Source of the DNA: JAXMHN01 sp964578605
GTDB lineage: Bacteria > Verrucomicrobiota > Verrucomicrobiia > Limisphaerales > SIBE01
DNA length: 64,000 nucleotides
Assembly: GCA_964578605.1 (NCBI GenBank)
Contig: CAZODO010000002.1
Span: forward strand, 1-64,000
Direction of reading: 5' to 3'
Positions 24,858-33,246 of the stretch are shown piece after piece (positions within the stretch are counted from its first letter, which is position 1; every line of letters begins with the position of its first letter). Position numbers and translations under genes: made by a program. The notes below the pieces were generated by a model, which ran no database searches, was not told where the DNA came from, and saw nothing but the letters and a program-made list of their open reading frames with translations.

Positions 24858-25916
24858 ATGCGCAGCGCCTTGGCTCTTCGCGCTTCCGTGATGCTCATGG
24901 TATCGCTGGCGATGCCGTTGATCGTCCCCGCTGGGCAAGGCCATAACATGTCGCCGGGCTTCTTTCAGAGCCGGGACCTGGTCGACTTCGTGATCCCTCA
25001 TGCCAAAGCCGCTGCCACCGCCGGACCGTCAGACCGCCCGGAAAAGGGCACGGTTCGCGAATTGATCCGGGATGCGCACTTCCGAAGCGGGTTCAACCTT
25101 GTGGATCCCAAGCCTGGGCGGCGGGTGATCCGTGGCCGCCTGCCCGGTGCGGCGAATTCTCAGCCGGTCTGGGATTTGGACCAGTGGTCCAGCCGGTTCC
25201 CGCTGGCTGCGGAACCGCCCGCGACGCTGTCGGATGGCGTCCGCCGTTGGACCAACGCTGGCAAGACAGTCACCCTGGCCGAACCGGGCAACCCAGAAGC
25301 TGATCTTTCGCTGGCGGTCAATGGATCGGCCGAATACGGCGGACGGGCTCGCAAGAGCGGTGAGCCATGGGTTCATCTTCTGGTTGAACAGTCTTTTCAG
25401 GACCCGCCTGCGCTGGCTGATCTGGCTTCGGCTCGCCTCCGAATCCACGCGCGCCTGCTCCGGTCAATGTTCTCCAAGACGGACGATTACTCGCCTGGTT
25501 TGCATGCCGCCCAATTCCAATTGTTCCTCATGCTTCAGAACCTCAACCGCACGTCTCCGGGGCATGGCAAGCTGGTGTGGTTTGGCGTGCCGCTTTACGA
25601 CGACCGCTCCCGTTTCCCGAGCGAGCACAAACAGCAGGATACCGGCGGGACCTCCATGTTCATTTACACCCCAGGCGGGGAGGTGTATTCAACGCAGAGC
25701 GCTCATGACGGGCACTGGATCGAGGTGGACAAGGACCTCCACCCCTTGTTGATTGAAGCCCTGGAGACCGCCTGGAAACGCGGGTTCCTTCGCGAATCGC
25801 AGGACCTGGCCGACTACCGGGTGACCGGGATGAACCTGGGCTGGGAGGTGCCCGGACTTTTCGATGTGGAGATGCAGGTGCGCGACTTAAGCCTTCAAGT
25901 GCGCACCCACCGCTAA
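24858..25916 (+). CDS. Exported protein of unknown function
   Basis: 352 residues with a signal peptide (VMLMVSLAMPLIVPAGQ). The mature part has a beta-rich character and motifs such as LLVEQSFQDPP and HAAQFQLFLMLQNLN, reminiscent of a concanavalin-like lyase or binding fold, but I do not recognise a family. It is 37 bp downstream of the oxidoreductase and 46 bp upstream of the TIM-barrel gene, so it is probably in an operon with both. Confidence 0.6.
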   Translation: MRSALALRASVMLMVSLAMPLIVPAGQGHNMSPGFFQSRDLVDFVIPHAKAAATAGPSDRPEKGTVRELIRDAHFRSGFNLVDPKPGRRVIRGRLPGAANSQPVWDLDQWSSRFPLAAEPPATLSDGVRRWTNAGKTVTLAEPGNPEADLSLAVNGSAEYGGRARKSGEPWVHLLVEQSFQDPPALADLASARLRIHARLLRSMFSKTDDYSPGLHAAQFQLFLMLQNLNRTSPGHGKLVWFGVPLYDDRSRFPSEHKQQDTGGTSMFIYTPGGEVYSTQSAHDGHWIEVDKDLHPLLIEALETAWKRGFLRESQDLADYRVTGMNLGWEVPGLFDVEMQVRDLSLQVRTHR

Positions 25917-25962
25917 TGCAATTGGTGTTGAATTGCCGCTCGTTTGCAGCCTCAATTCAACC

Positions 25963-28821
25963 ATGACCATCCACTTCCGGACTCGCCGCGCACGCGGTCT
26001 GCACTTGTTGACGGGCGCTGTTTGGGCACTGATGCTTTCGGCGGCATCGCTGGCTCTTGGGCAACCATCCTCGATTCTTCTCGAGAGCGAGCACTTGGCT
26101 TACCGCATCTCGACCAACGGCACCAATCTCGAGTTTGTGGATCGGGCGAGCGGCCTCGATTACCTTCGCAAAGAGACCCCTTCCCCCTGCGCGTGGGTTC
26201 GCATTAACGGCGCGAACCGTCCGGCAACATCTGCCTCTCTTTCCGAAGGCCGCCTGACGCTGGGCTTTGGAGGGGAGGGGACCGTCTCGGCAGTCCTGCG
26301 GTTCGAATCGCGCGGCTCTTACCTGCGTTTCACGGTGGAGTCGGTGACCGGGGCGGAGGTCGATTTCCTGGTGTTCGTGAATGTGCCCCTTCGTCTCGAC
26401 GGGCGTCCCGAAGAGCCCTTTGGAGCGTGCGCCTTTTCGCTCAACCTCATCACGCGGGTGGATGCCCTCCCGGCGCTCCAGCGCGACTTGAAGGCGTCGT
26501 GTTACCGGAAATTCGGGCTGGCAGGCGCGAAGGCGGCCATCGTGGGGGCGCCTATGGCCCAGATGCTCCCCACCTTGCGGCGGGTGTTGACCGAGAGCGA
26601 CGAAATGCCGCCTTGCCCGGTGGCCGGCCCCTGGGCGGACGAGATCCCCTTCAACCACGGTTCGTACCTCTTCAATTTCGGCAGCCTCACAGAGAGCAAC
26701 GTCGACGAATGGATCGCCACGACTCGCAACCTCGGCGTCACCCAGATCGATCATCACGGGGGGGCGGGGTTCTTTCGGTTTGGCGATTTCGCGCAGCGCC
26801 CGGAGAAATGGCCGGAGGGATGGGAGTCGTTCAAACGGATCGTGCAGCGGCTTCACGAGGCGGGAATTGGTTCCATCTTCCACAGCTACGCCTTCTTCAT
26901 CGACAAGCAGTCCAAATACGCCACGCCCATTCCAGACAAGCGCCTGGACGCCTTTCGCACCTTCACCCTGGCCGCGCCCATCTCCGCGGACGCCACCGAA
27001 CTGCTCGTTGACGAACCCACCAAGGGCTTGAGCACGGTCACGGGTTTCTTCGAACACAACAGCGTTCTGCTGCACGTGGACGACGAACTGATCACGTTTA
27101 GCACCGTGTCCCAGGAAGCCCCCTGGCGGTTTGGCGGTCTCAAGCGCGGCGCGTTTGGAACCCAGGCAGCGGCTCACGGCCAGGCGGCCCAAGCCAGGCA
27201 TCTGAAAGAATGCTTTGGCCTTCTGGTGCCCAGCGTGGAAACGTCCTTGTTCGAGGAAATCGCCAGGAACCATGCCGAGGCCGTGAACCGGTGCGGGTTC
27301 GACGGCATGTACCTCGACGCTATCGATGGCGCTTCAATCCTCCGGGGTGGCGACGAATGCTGGTATTGGGCCGACAAGTTCGTCTTCGAGATCCAGCGGC
27401 ATTTGCGCAAGCCCGTCGGCATGGAGATGAGCGCCATGTGGCATCATTTCTGGCAGTACCGCACGCGCTGGCAGGCGTGGGATTATCCTCAGCGCGGCCA
27501 CAAACGCTTCGTCGACCTGCATGCGCAGGCTGTCAATGGCGGCCTTCTCCTCCCGCTGCATTTGGGTTGGTGGAACTTCCAACTGTTCGACCCGCCCCAG
27601 GTGGAGCCAACCTATCCGGACGTGATCGAGTTCCTGGGCGCCAAACTGATCGGCTGGGACGCCGGCATCTCGTTGGCGGGAGCGATCGATCCGAAACGTT
27701 TGGCCGACGCGCCACTCCTCCGCCGCGCAGTCGACCTCCTTCGTCAACACGAGGAACTGCGCCGAGCCGGCGCGTTTTCCGAGACGGTCCGGGCGAAACT
27801 GAGGGAACCTGGGCGTGAATTCGCCCTGGGCCGCAATTCGGCGGGCGACTGGCGTTTCCGGCCTGTCCATTCTGAGGCGCGCACGGTCTCAGCTGCCGAA
27901 CCTTGGAGCCTCATCTGGACAATCGATAACCCCTTTGACGCCCAGCCCCTCCGAGTCCGTCTGGAAGCGCTCATGTCGACGAGTTCCTACGATGACCCCG
28001 GCAACATCACGCTCTTCGATCCGAGTGCGCCCGAGGAGTGCCCGCCCTTGCGTTCGGCCGAGGGCGTGAGCGCGACGCTGGCGAGGGTTTCTTCCTCCTC
28101 TCCGGACAGGACGGTTGGCCTCCTGACCGCGACCCATCCTGGGAAGGTGCCCCGCCGCGGCGCTTGGACAACCCTCGAGCGCCGGTTTAGCCCTGTCCTC
28201 GATCTCAAGGGGCACCAGGCTCTTGGCCTGGCCGTGGAAGGCGACGGGTTGGGGGAGGTTGTCGCTGTCCGCCTCGAGAGCCCGCAGCACATCTCCTTCG
28301 GCGCTATTGCGGATCGCTACGTGACCGTCGATTTCAAAGGCTGGCGCACCTTGGCCCTGGTGGAGACCGAGTCCGCGCGCTGGAACGATTATCTCTGGAA
28401 CGACGGGAAATCGCATTACAACGTCTATCGCGAGACGATCGACTTTCGCAACGTCGACCGCGCCAGTCTCTGGATCAATCATCTGCCGCCCGGGCACCAA
28501 GCCCGCTGCTCCCTTGGGCCGGTGAAGGCGCTCCGCATGCTCCCGTGCGCGGTGCGCAATCCCACGATCACCGTCAACGGGACCGCCGTCACCCTCCCTG
28601 CAACCATCCCTTCCGGCGGCTTCGTGGAGTCGGGCGAGCAGGGCGAATGGACCGTTTACGGTTCAAAGGGCGAGACGGTGGCAAAAGTCACGCCGTCCGG
28701 ACCTGTTCCTCAACTTCGAGCCGGGGCTAACCGGGTTGAATTCTCATGCGCGCCGGCTGATGACGGGCCGCCGCCGCGTGCCAGGCTGGTTATCTTTGCG
28801 CAGGGCCCACCTCTGGAATGA
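25963..28821 (+). CDS. Exported TIM-barrel glycosidase-like protein, 952 aa
   Basis: The ATG at 25963 gives a signal peptide (LLTGAVWALMLSAASLALG). An N-terminal beta-sandwich (to about residue 200) precedes a barrel-like region with GVTQIDHHGGAGFFRFG and CGFDGMYLDAIDG, where the paired acidic residues look catalytic, then PVGMEMSAMWHH. The last 300 residues are beta-rich and could bind carbohydrate. I cannot assign a numbered glycoside hydrolase family. With the preceding Tat-exported oxidoreductase and unknown exported protein it forms a plausible polysaccharide-processing set. Confidence 0.6.
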   Translation: MTIHFRTRRARGLHLLTGAVWALMLSAASLALGQPSSILLESEHLAYRISTNGTNLEFVDRASGLDYLRKETPSPCAWVRINGANRPATSASLSEGRLTLGFGGEGTVSAVLRFESRGSYLRFTVESVTGAEVDFLVFVNVPLRLDGRPEEPFGACAFSLNLITRVDALPALQRDLKASCYRKFGLAGAKAAIVGAPMAQMLPTLRRVLTESDEMPPCPVAGPWADEIPFNHGSYLFNFGSLTESNVDEWIATTRNLGVTQIDHHGGAGFFRFGDFAQRPEKWPEGWESFKRIVQRLHEAGIGSIFHSYAFFIDKQSKYATPIPDKRLDAFRTFTLAAPISADATELLVDEPTKGLSTVTGFFEHNSVLLHVDDELITFSTVSQEAPWRFGGLKRGAFGTQAAAHGQAAQARHLKECFGLLVPSVETSLFEEIARNHAEAVNRCGFDGMYLDAIDGASILRGGDECWYWADKFVFEIQRHLRKPVGMEMSAMWHHFWQYRTRWQAWDYPQRGHKRFVDLHAQAVNGGLLLPLHLGWWNFQLFDPPQVEPTYPDVIEFLGAKLIGWDAGISLAGAIDPKRLADAPLLRRAVDLLRQHEELRRAGAFSETVRAKLREPGREFALGRNSAGDWRFRPVHSEARTVSAAEPWSLIWTIDNPFDAQPLRVRLEALMSTSSYDDPGNITLFDPSAPEECPPLRSAEGVSATLARVSSSSPDRTVGLLTATHPGKVPRRGAWTTLERRFSPVLDLKGHQALGLAVEGDGLGEVVAVRLESPQHISFGAIADRYVTVDFKGWRTLALVETESARWNDYLWNDGKSHYNVYRETIDFRNVDRASLWINHLPPGHQARCSLGPVKALRMLPCAVRNPTITVNGTAVTLPATIPSGGFVESGEQGEWTVYGSKGETVAKVTPSGPVPQLRAGANRVEFSCAPADDGPPPRARLVIFAQGPPLE

Positions 28822-28933
28822 GGCCGCCCGACACGCTGCTCCCCAGGGTCCCTTGGCGTTCCGCTTCGCCGTCCCCATGCCGGCACGGCTTTGGGCGATT
28901 GAGGCGCTCGCGCCGCCCGGCTAGATTGGCGCC

Positions 28934-29665
28934 GTGAGTGATACCCTAAGGGTCAATGAGATCTACCTGAGCCTGCAAGGCGAGAGCACCTTTGCCGGGT
29001 TGCCCTGCATCTTCGTGCGCCTGACGGCGTGCGATCTCCGGTGCTCCTATTGCGATACCGCTTACGCGTTTCGTAAAGGAACCCAATGGACGCTTTATGC
29101 CGTGCTCGGCAAGGTCAAAACCCTGGCCGCGCCCTTTCGACGATCGGACACGCCGCGTTTGCCGTTGGTTGAACTGACCGGGGGCGAACCGTTATTGCAG
29201 CCTCCGTCGCTCGCCTTGATGAAGGCCTTGTGCGACGACGGATACCCGGTCCTGTTGGAAACGAGCGGAGCGCACGACATCAGCCTCGTCGATCCGCGAG
29301 TGCATCGGATTGTCGATCTCAAATGCCCGAGCAGCGGCGAAACCGCGCGCAATTTCTGGCCCAACGTGGAACAGCTTCGATCCAGCGACGAGGTGAAGTT
29401 CGTGATCGGCACGGTCGAGGACTACGCCTGGGCCAAAGAGCAGGTCACCAACCTCAAGCTCGCTGCCGTCTGCCCAGTGTTGTTTTCTTGGGCCGGACCG
29501 TTATCGGAGGCGCAGCGGGACCCCTCGTTGAAGCCCGTTCCGCAGGGTCAAACGCCTCTTTCGCGTCGTGAACTGGCTGAACGGATCATGGCCGATGCCC
29601 TCCCGGTGAGGTTTCAAGTGCAGTTGCACAAGGTGATTTGGGCTGCGGACCAGCGCGGGGTGTAA
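28934..29665 (+). CDS. queE: 7-carboxy-7-deazaguanine synthase
   Basis: QueE is a radical SAM enzyme that contracts the ring of 6-carboxy-tetrahydropterin to 7-carboxy-7-deazaguanine in queuosine/preQ0 biosynthesis. The 243-residue product starts with GTG and opens with VNEIYLSLQGES. The cluster motif CDLRCSYC gives C33, C37 and C40 (CxxxCxxC), and ELTGGEPL is the SAM-binding segment. Length fits the family. No other queuosine genes are in the window. Confidence 0.93.
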   Translation: MSDTLRVNEIYLSLQGESTFAGLPCIFVRLTACDLRCSYCDTAYAFRKGTQWTLYAVLGKVKTLAAPFRRSDTPRLPLVELTGGEPLLQPPSLALMKALCDDGYPVLLETSGAHDISLVDPRVHRIVDLKCPSSGETARNFWPNVEQLRSSDEVKFVIGTVEDYAWAKEQVTNLKLAAVCPVLFSWAGPLSEAQRDPSLKPVPQGQTPLSRRELAERIMADALPVRFQVQLHKVIWAADQRGV

Positions 29666-29725
29666 CACTCGAGCGAGATGACAGGTTGCCCGAGCCGACG
29701 CGATTCGGGGCTGAATTCGCTTTTA

Positions 29726-29813
29726 CTCATTCTATCAAAAAGGCTTGCTAAATTCTTGCTATAATTTTGCATATAGCAACCATATAGCAACCATGTAGCA
29801 AGCCTATCGTAAC
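29726..29813. repeat. Palindromic array of 11-bp units, site A
   Basis: Eight consecutive 11-bp units. The right-hand ones are CATATAGCAAC (29770-29780), CATATAGCAAC, CATGTAGCAAG and CCTATCGTAAC; the left-hand ones (AAAAAGGCTTG, CTAAATTCTTG, CTATAATTTTG) carry the same TAGCAA core inverted. AGGCTTGCTA and TAGCAAGCCT form a perfect outer inverted repeat. The element lies 60 bp after queE and 95 bp before the aminotransferase start. 29769-29794 is identical, in reverse complement, to 52790-52815. Confidence 0.8.
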
Positions 29814-29908
29814 CACGGACGCAGCCCGGTTCCAGGGCATCAGCACGTCGATCGGTAACTGAATCTTCCTGGCTTCCTCCCGCCGTTCCCACTATTCTCT
29901 CCGCTGTC

Positions 29909-31287
29909 GTGCGGCGAAAAACCCCGGAAATTATCTCAGAACTGCGCCAGTTCGAGTCCCAGAATGTCACGTTTATAGACCCGGACGGCTCCTGGCCGAT
30001 CATTTGGGAGCGCGCTAAGGGTGAGTTCGTCTGGGACGCCGAAGGGAAGAAGTATCTCGATTTGACGGCCGCATTTGGGGTGGCCGCCGCCGGGCATGCC
30101 AATCCTGCCGTCGTTCGGGCAGGGCAGCGCCAGATGTCCAGATTGCTGCATGCGATGGGCGACGTGCATCCGCACGCGCAAAAGGCGCACCTGGCGCGTG
30201 AATTGAGCGCTTTAACCTTTCAGCGATGGGGTTTCAGTTCCAAAAGCCGGCGAAGCAAGGCGGCGCAGACGGGGAAATCGATCTTCTGCAATTCGGGCTT
30301 CGAGGCGGTCGAAGCTGCCCTGAAAACCGCTTTTCTGGCCACGGGAAAGCGTGGCGTTATCGTGTTTCGTGGCGGTTACCATGGTCTTGGATATGGCGCT
30401 TTGAACGCGACGCACCGGGACCATTTCAGGCGACCGTTTCTTCCGCAACTGGCTCGTTTTGGGGAGTTTGTGGAGTTTCCGACGACCGTTGGAGATCTCG
30501 AGACCGTCCGGGTTGCCATCGAGAGACTGCTCCGGCGCCGCCCGATTGGCGCTGTGCTTGTCGAACCTGTCCAGGTCCGGGGCGGGATCCACGTTCCGCC
30601 TGGCGCGTTCCTCCCTATGCTCCGGCAGGTTTGCGCCGAATGCGGCCTGCTCCTGATCCTGGACGAGATCTATACCGGATTTGGTCGAACCGGCGCCTGG
30701 TTCGCATGCGACCATGCGAAGGTGGTCCCGGATATCATTTGCCTTGGGAAAGCATTAACGGGCGGGTTTCCGCTCGCGGCGTGCGTTGGACGGGCGGATC
30801 TGATGGACTCGGCATGGCCGCCGTCGACCGGGGAGGCCATTCACACGAGCACGTTTCTGGGCCATCCGGTGGGTTGTGCAATGGCTCTGGCTCAATTGCA
30901 AGAGATTCGTAGCAAATGTCTTACGCAGCGCGCCGCTCTCCTCGGAGCGCACTTGTTGGAGAGGTTGCGCACCCTNNNNNNNNNNCTCCTCCTGGTTTGG
31001 AGTTGGACGTCCGGGGTATGGGATTATTGGCCGGTGTCGAGTTGCGGTCTATGGCCGGTGCCCCTGCGACGGACTTCGTTCTGCGCGTGGTCAAGGCGAT
31101 GCTCGGCGCGGGATATATCCTGCTTCCGGAAGGGGCCGATGCGAATGTGATCAGTTTCACTCCTCCGTTGACGATTGGGGAACGACAACTGAACGGGGCG
31201 GTAACGACCCTTGGGTCTCTCCTTACGAATGGGATAAGACTGAAAGCCAGGAATCCGGGGCGGAAAACGGGGCGACCTACTCGGTGA
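29909..31287 (+). CDS. Class III aminotransferase (PLP-dependent), interrupted by an assembly gap
   Basis: Two open frames separated by the N run join into one enzyme of about 455 residues. Family hallmarks: LILDEIYTGFGRTGAW, where the Asp binds the PLP ring nitrogen, and ICLGKALTGGFPL with the PLP lysine near residue 280. Such enzymes transfer amino groups from omega-amino acids or ornithine-like substrates; some are aminomutases. The upstream half stays in frame to 30975 and the downstream half (PPGLELDVRGMGLLAGVEL) resumes at 30988 in another frame. The N count is 10, but continuity needs a length of 2 modulo 3, so the frameshift is most likely an assembly artefact. Start GTG at 29909; an upstream start is possible. 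Confidence 0.85.
30976..30985. other. Assembly gap (10 N)
   Basis: Ten undetermined bases inside the aminotransferase gene. The two coding halves are out of frame across it, so the true length is unlikely to be ten; homologue length suggests only a few codons are missing. Confidence 0.95.
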
Positions 31288-31730
31288 CGGCTGGCTTCTC
31301 TCGCAACGCGCGATGCCTCAGTTCTCTGCGGAGTAGAATCAGGTAATAACCGGGCTTCCGCGGGCGGATATGACTCGACAAATGCTGGAAATCAAGGCGC
31401 AGGGTCAACGGGCCCGGTGCGCATTTGGCCACGCGGCCGCCCGTGCTATGCAACAGCGCGGTGGAATCCACGCTCCGTTGAGGTTCACCGATTATTGTGT
31501 GCATAACAGAGCATTGAATAGCACGTTTCGAACCAAACCAATATCGGTGCCTGGAAAAGCATGAATTCACAGGCTGAATTCGGTGAATCGCGGCTGGATT
31601 GGACGGGTGGAAGCTCCCACTTTAGCTTTGGCAGCCCTGTTCCGGATGTCATTCTTGCACAAGACAGGAGCACCTCGTGCAATCGATTCCGCTGGGAGAA
31701 CGCAGATTGGGCTGCAGCCAGGCGCCAACG
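31288..31730. other. Intergenic region before rsmA
   Basis: 443 bp with no supported gene. Both strands have short open frames (for example 31277-31570 on the minus strand, ending RRELRHRALREKPAVTE) that lack recognisable features. TGAATTC occurs twice near 31562-31581. No 11-bp periodic array was found here. Confidence 0.4.
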
Positions 31731-32570
31731 ATGAAACCGAGCGAGATCAAGCGCGTGTTGGATGCCGAGCATATTCAGCTCACGAAGTCGTTGGGCCAGA
31801 ATTTCTTGCATGACTCTGGCCACTTGGACCGGATTGTTGCCGCGGCGGAACTGACCGACCAGGATGACGTGTTGGAAATCGGGCCTGGATTGGGCGCATT
31901 GACCCAGCGGCTGTCTCAAAAGGCCCGATCGGTGGTGGCGATCGAGAAGGACCAGCGGCTTTTCCATTATCTTCAAACACGATTTGCCGGACAACCGCGT
32001 CTCACGCTGATTCACGCCGACGCTCTGGATTACCTGCGCGAGCGGGACGATGACTGGTCGAATTGGAAGCTGGTCTCCAATCTGCCGTACTCCGCGGCTT
32101 CGGATATCCTGGTGGAGTTCGCGAAGCGGCGGAATTCGGCCAAGCGGATGTCGGTGACCCTGCAATGGGAGGTTGCGCAACGCCTTTCGGTGGCGTCCGG
32201 GACCCAGCAGTACGGAGTGCTCACGTTGGTGGTTCAACTCCGGTTCAAGATCACGGGAGTGTTCCGGATTCCCCCCGGCTGTTTTTACCCCGCTCCGAAG
32301 ATCGATTCGGCCTGCGTGACTCTGCTGAGGGTGCCAGAGTTGCCTTTCGCCCATTCACAGATCCGGACGTTCGAGAAGATTGTGAAACGCGGGTTTTCGC
32401 AACGCCGAAAGATGATGCTGAAGCTGCTGAAAGCGGATTGGCCCTTGCCGGCGCTGGAGGCAGCCTTTGGCGAGATCGGAATCTCGTTGCAAGCGCGGGC
32501 GGAGAAGGTCACCCTGGCGCAGTTCGTTCAGCTCACCCGGTTACTGGCACCTTTGGAGGCCAATTCATGA
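31731..32570 (+). CDS. rsmA: 16S rRNA dimethyladenosine transferase RsmA (KsgA)
   Basis: RsmA dimethylates A1518 and A1519 of 16S rRNA during 30S maturation. The ATG at 31731 gives 279 residues and places QNFLHD at 23-28, the SAM-binding EIGPGLGALT at 49-58 and the catalytic NLPY at 117-120, all at normal positions. The open frame extends 18 codons upstream. The stop overlaps the NUDIX start (ATGA), implying translational coupling. Confidence 0.95.
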   Translation: MKPSEIKRVLDAEHIQLTKSLGQNFLHDSGHLDRIVAAAELTDQDDVLEIGPGLGALTQRLSQKARSVVAIEKDQRLFHYLQTRFAGQPRLTLIHADALDYLRERDDDWSNWKLVSNLPYSAASDILVEFAKRRNSAKRMSVTLQWEVAQRLSVASGTQQYGVLTLVVQLRFKITGVFRIPPGCFYPAPKIDSACVTLLRVPELPFAHSQIRTFEKIVKRGFSQRRKMMLKLLKADWPLPALEAAFGEIGISLQARAEKVTLAQFVQLTRLLAPLEANS

Positions 32571-33079
32571 CGCAGGAAGAACTATTCGACGTCGTCAACG
32601 AGAATGACGAATGGATCGGACGATACCCGCGATCGAAGGTGCACAAGCTTGGGCTTCGCCATCGGGCTGTGCATGTGCTGGTCTACAACGCGCGCGGCGA
32701 GCTCTTCCTTCAAAAGCGCTCGATGTCGAAAGACTGCTTCCCCGGGGCCTGGGATTCGTCCGCGGCCGGGCATCTCGAGCCGGGGGAGGATTACGCCACA
32801 TGCGCGATCCGCGAAACCCGGGAAGAACTTGGGCTGGTGCTGCACGAACCGCCCGAGCGGCTCTTCAAAATAGCGGCCTGTGCCGAGACGAGGCAGGAGT
32901 TTGTTTGGGTTTACCGCTGCGCAGCAGAAGGCCCTTTCCAGTTGGACCCGCAAGAGATCGATTGCGGCGGCTGGTTCAGCCCGGAGCGCATCCAAGAGTG
33001 GACCTCGACGAAGCCGGGCGAGTTTGCCAGCGGGTTTCTCCTGGTGTGGCGCCGACTGCAATTGCCTGCCGAAGGCTAG
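32567..33079 (+). CDS. NUDIX hydrolase (YfcD/IDI-like)
   Basis: 170 residues starting in an ATGA overlap with rsmA. The NUDIX box is complete: G-x5-E-x7-REtrEEL-G at residues 68-90 (GHLEPGEDYATCA then IRETREELGL). The FLQKRSMSKDCFPGAWD segment resembles YfcD and isopentenyl-diphosphate isomerase relatives. NUDIX enzymes cleave nucleoside diphosphates linked to another moiety; substrate unknown. Confidence 0.9.
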   Translation: MTQEELFDVVNENDEWIGRYPRSKVHKLGLRHRAVHVLVYNARGELFLQKRSMSKDCFPGAWDSSAAGHLEPGEDYATCAIRETREELGLVLHEPPERLFKIAACAETRQEFVWVYRCAAEGPFQLDPQEIDCGGWFSPERIQEWTSTKPGEFASGFLLVWRRLQLPAEG

Positions 33080-33107
33080 CCCGAGACATTTGAACCTGGA
33101 AGAGCAA

Positions 33108-33131
33108 GATCACGATCACGATCAAGGTCAA
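33108..33131. repeat. Hexameric tandem repeat
   Basis: Four 6-bp units GATCAC, GATCAC, GATCAA, GGTCAA just after the NUDIX stop. It is a short simple-sequence repeat, probably from replication slippage. Confidence 0.5.
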
Positions 33132-33223
33132 GAGCTCCCAGGCGGCGGCCGAGGCCGATTCGCTTCGCCCATGGACAGAGGGCGTTCCCGTCGCAAGAAC
33201 GTCCTCTCTTTTGTGACTCTCCC

Positions 33224-33242
33224 CTCCGAGGTCGCCTCGGAG
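33224..33242. terminator. Hairpin between convergent genes
   Basis: CTCCGAGG (33224-33231), loop TCG, CCTCGGAG (33235-33242). The perfect 8-bp stem sits 5 bp from the stop of the minus-strand CBM9-like gene and 145 bp after the NUDIX stop. There is no good T tract on either strand, so termination is plausible but not canonical. Confidence 0.45.
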
Positions 33243-33246
33243 GCTG

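Noticed and set aside
29726..29813. CRISPR array
   Set aside because: The 11-bp units are contiguous with no spacers and have opposed arms; unlike CRISPR repeats of 23-50 bp.
31277..31570. 97-codon minus-strand frame before rsmA
   Set aside because: No family resemblance, overlaps the end of the aminotransferase, no ribosome site seen.
33108..33131. Another 11-bp array
   Set aside because: The period is six, not eleven, and there is no dyad symmetry; a simple slippage repeat.
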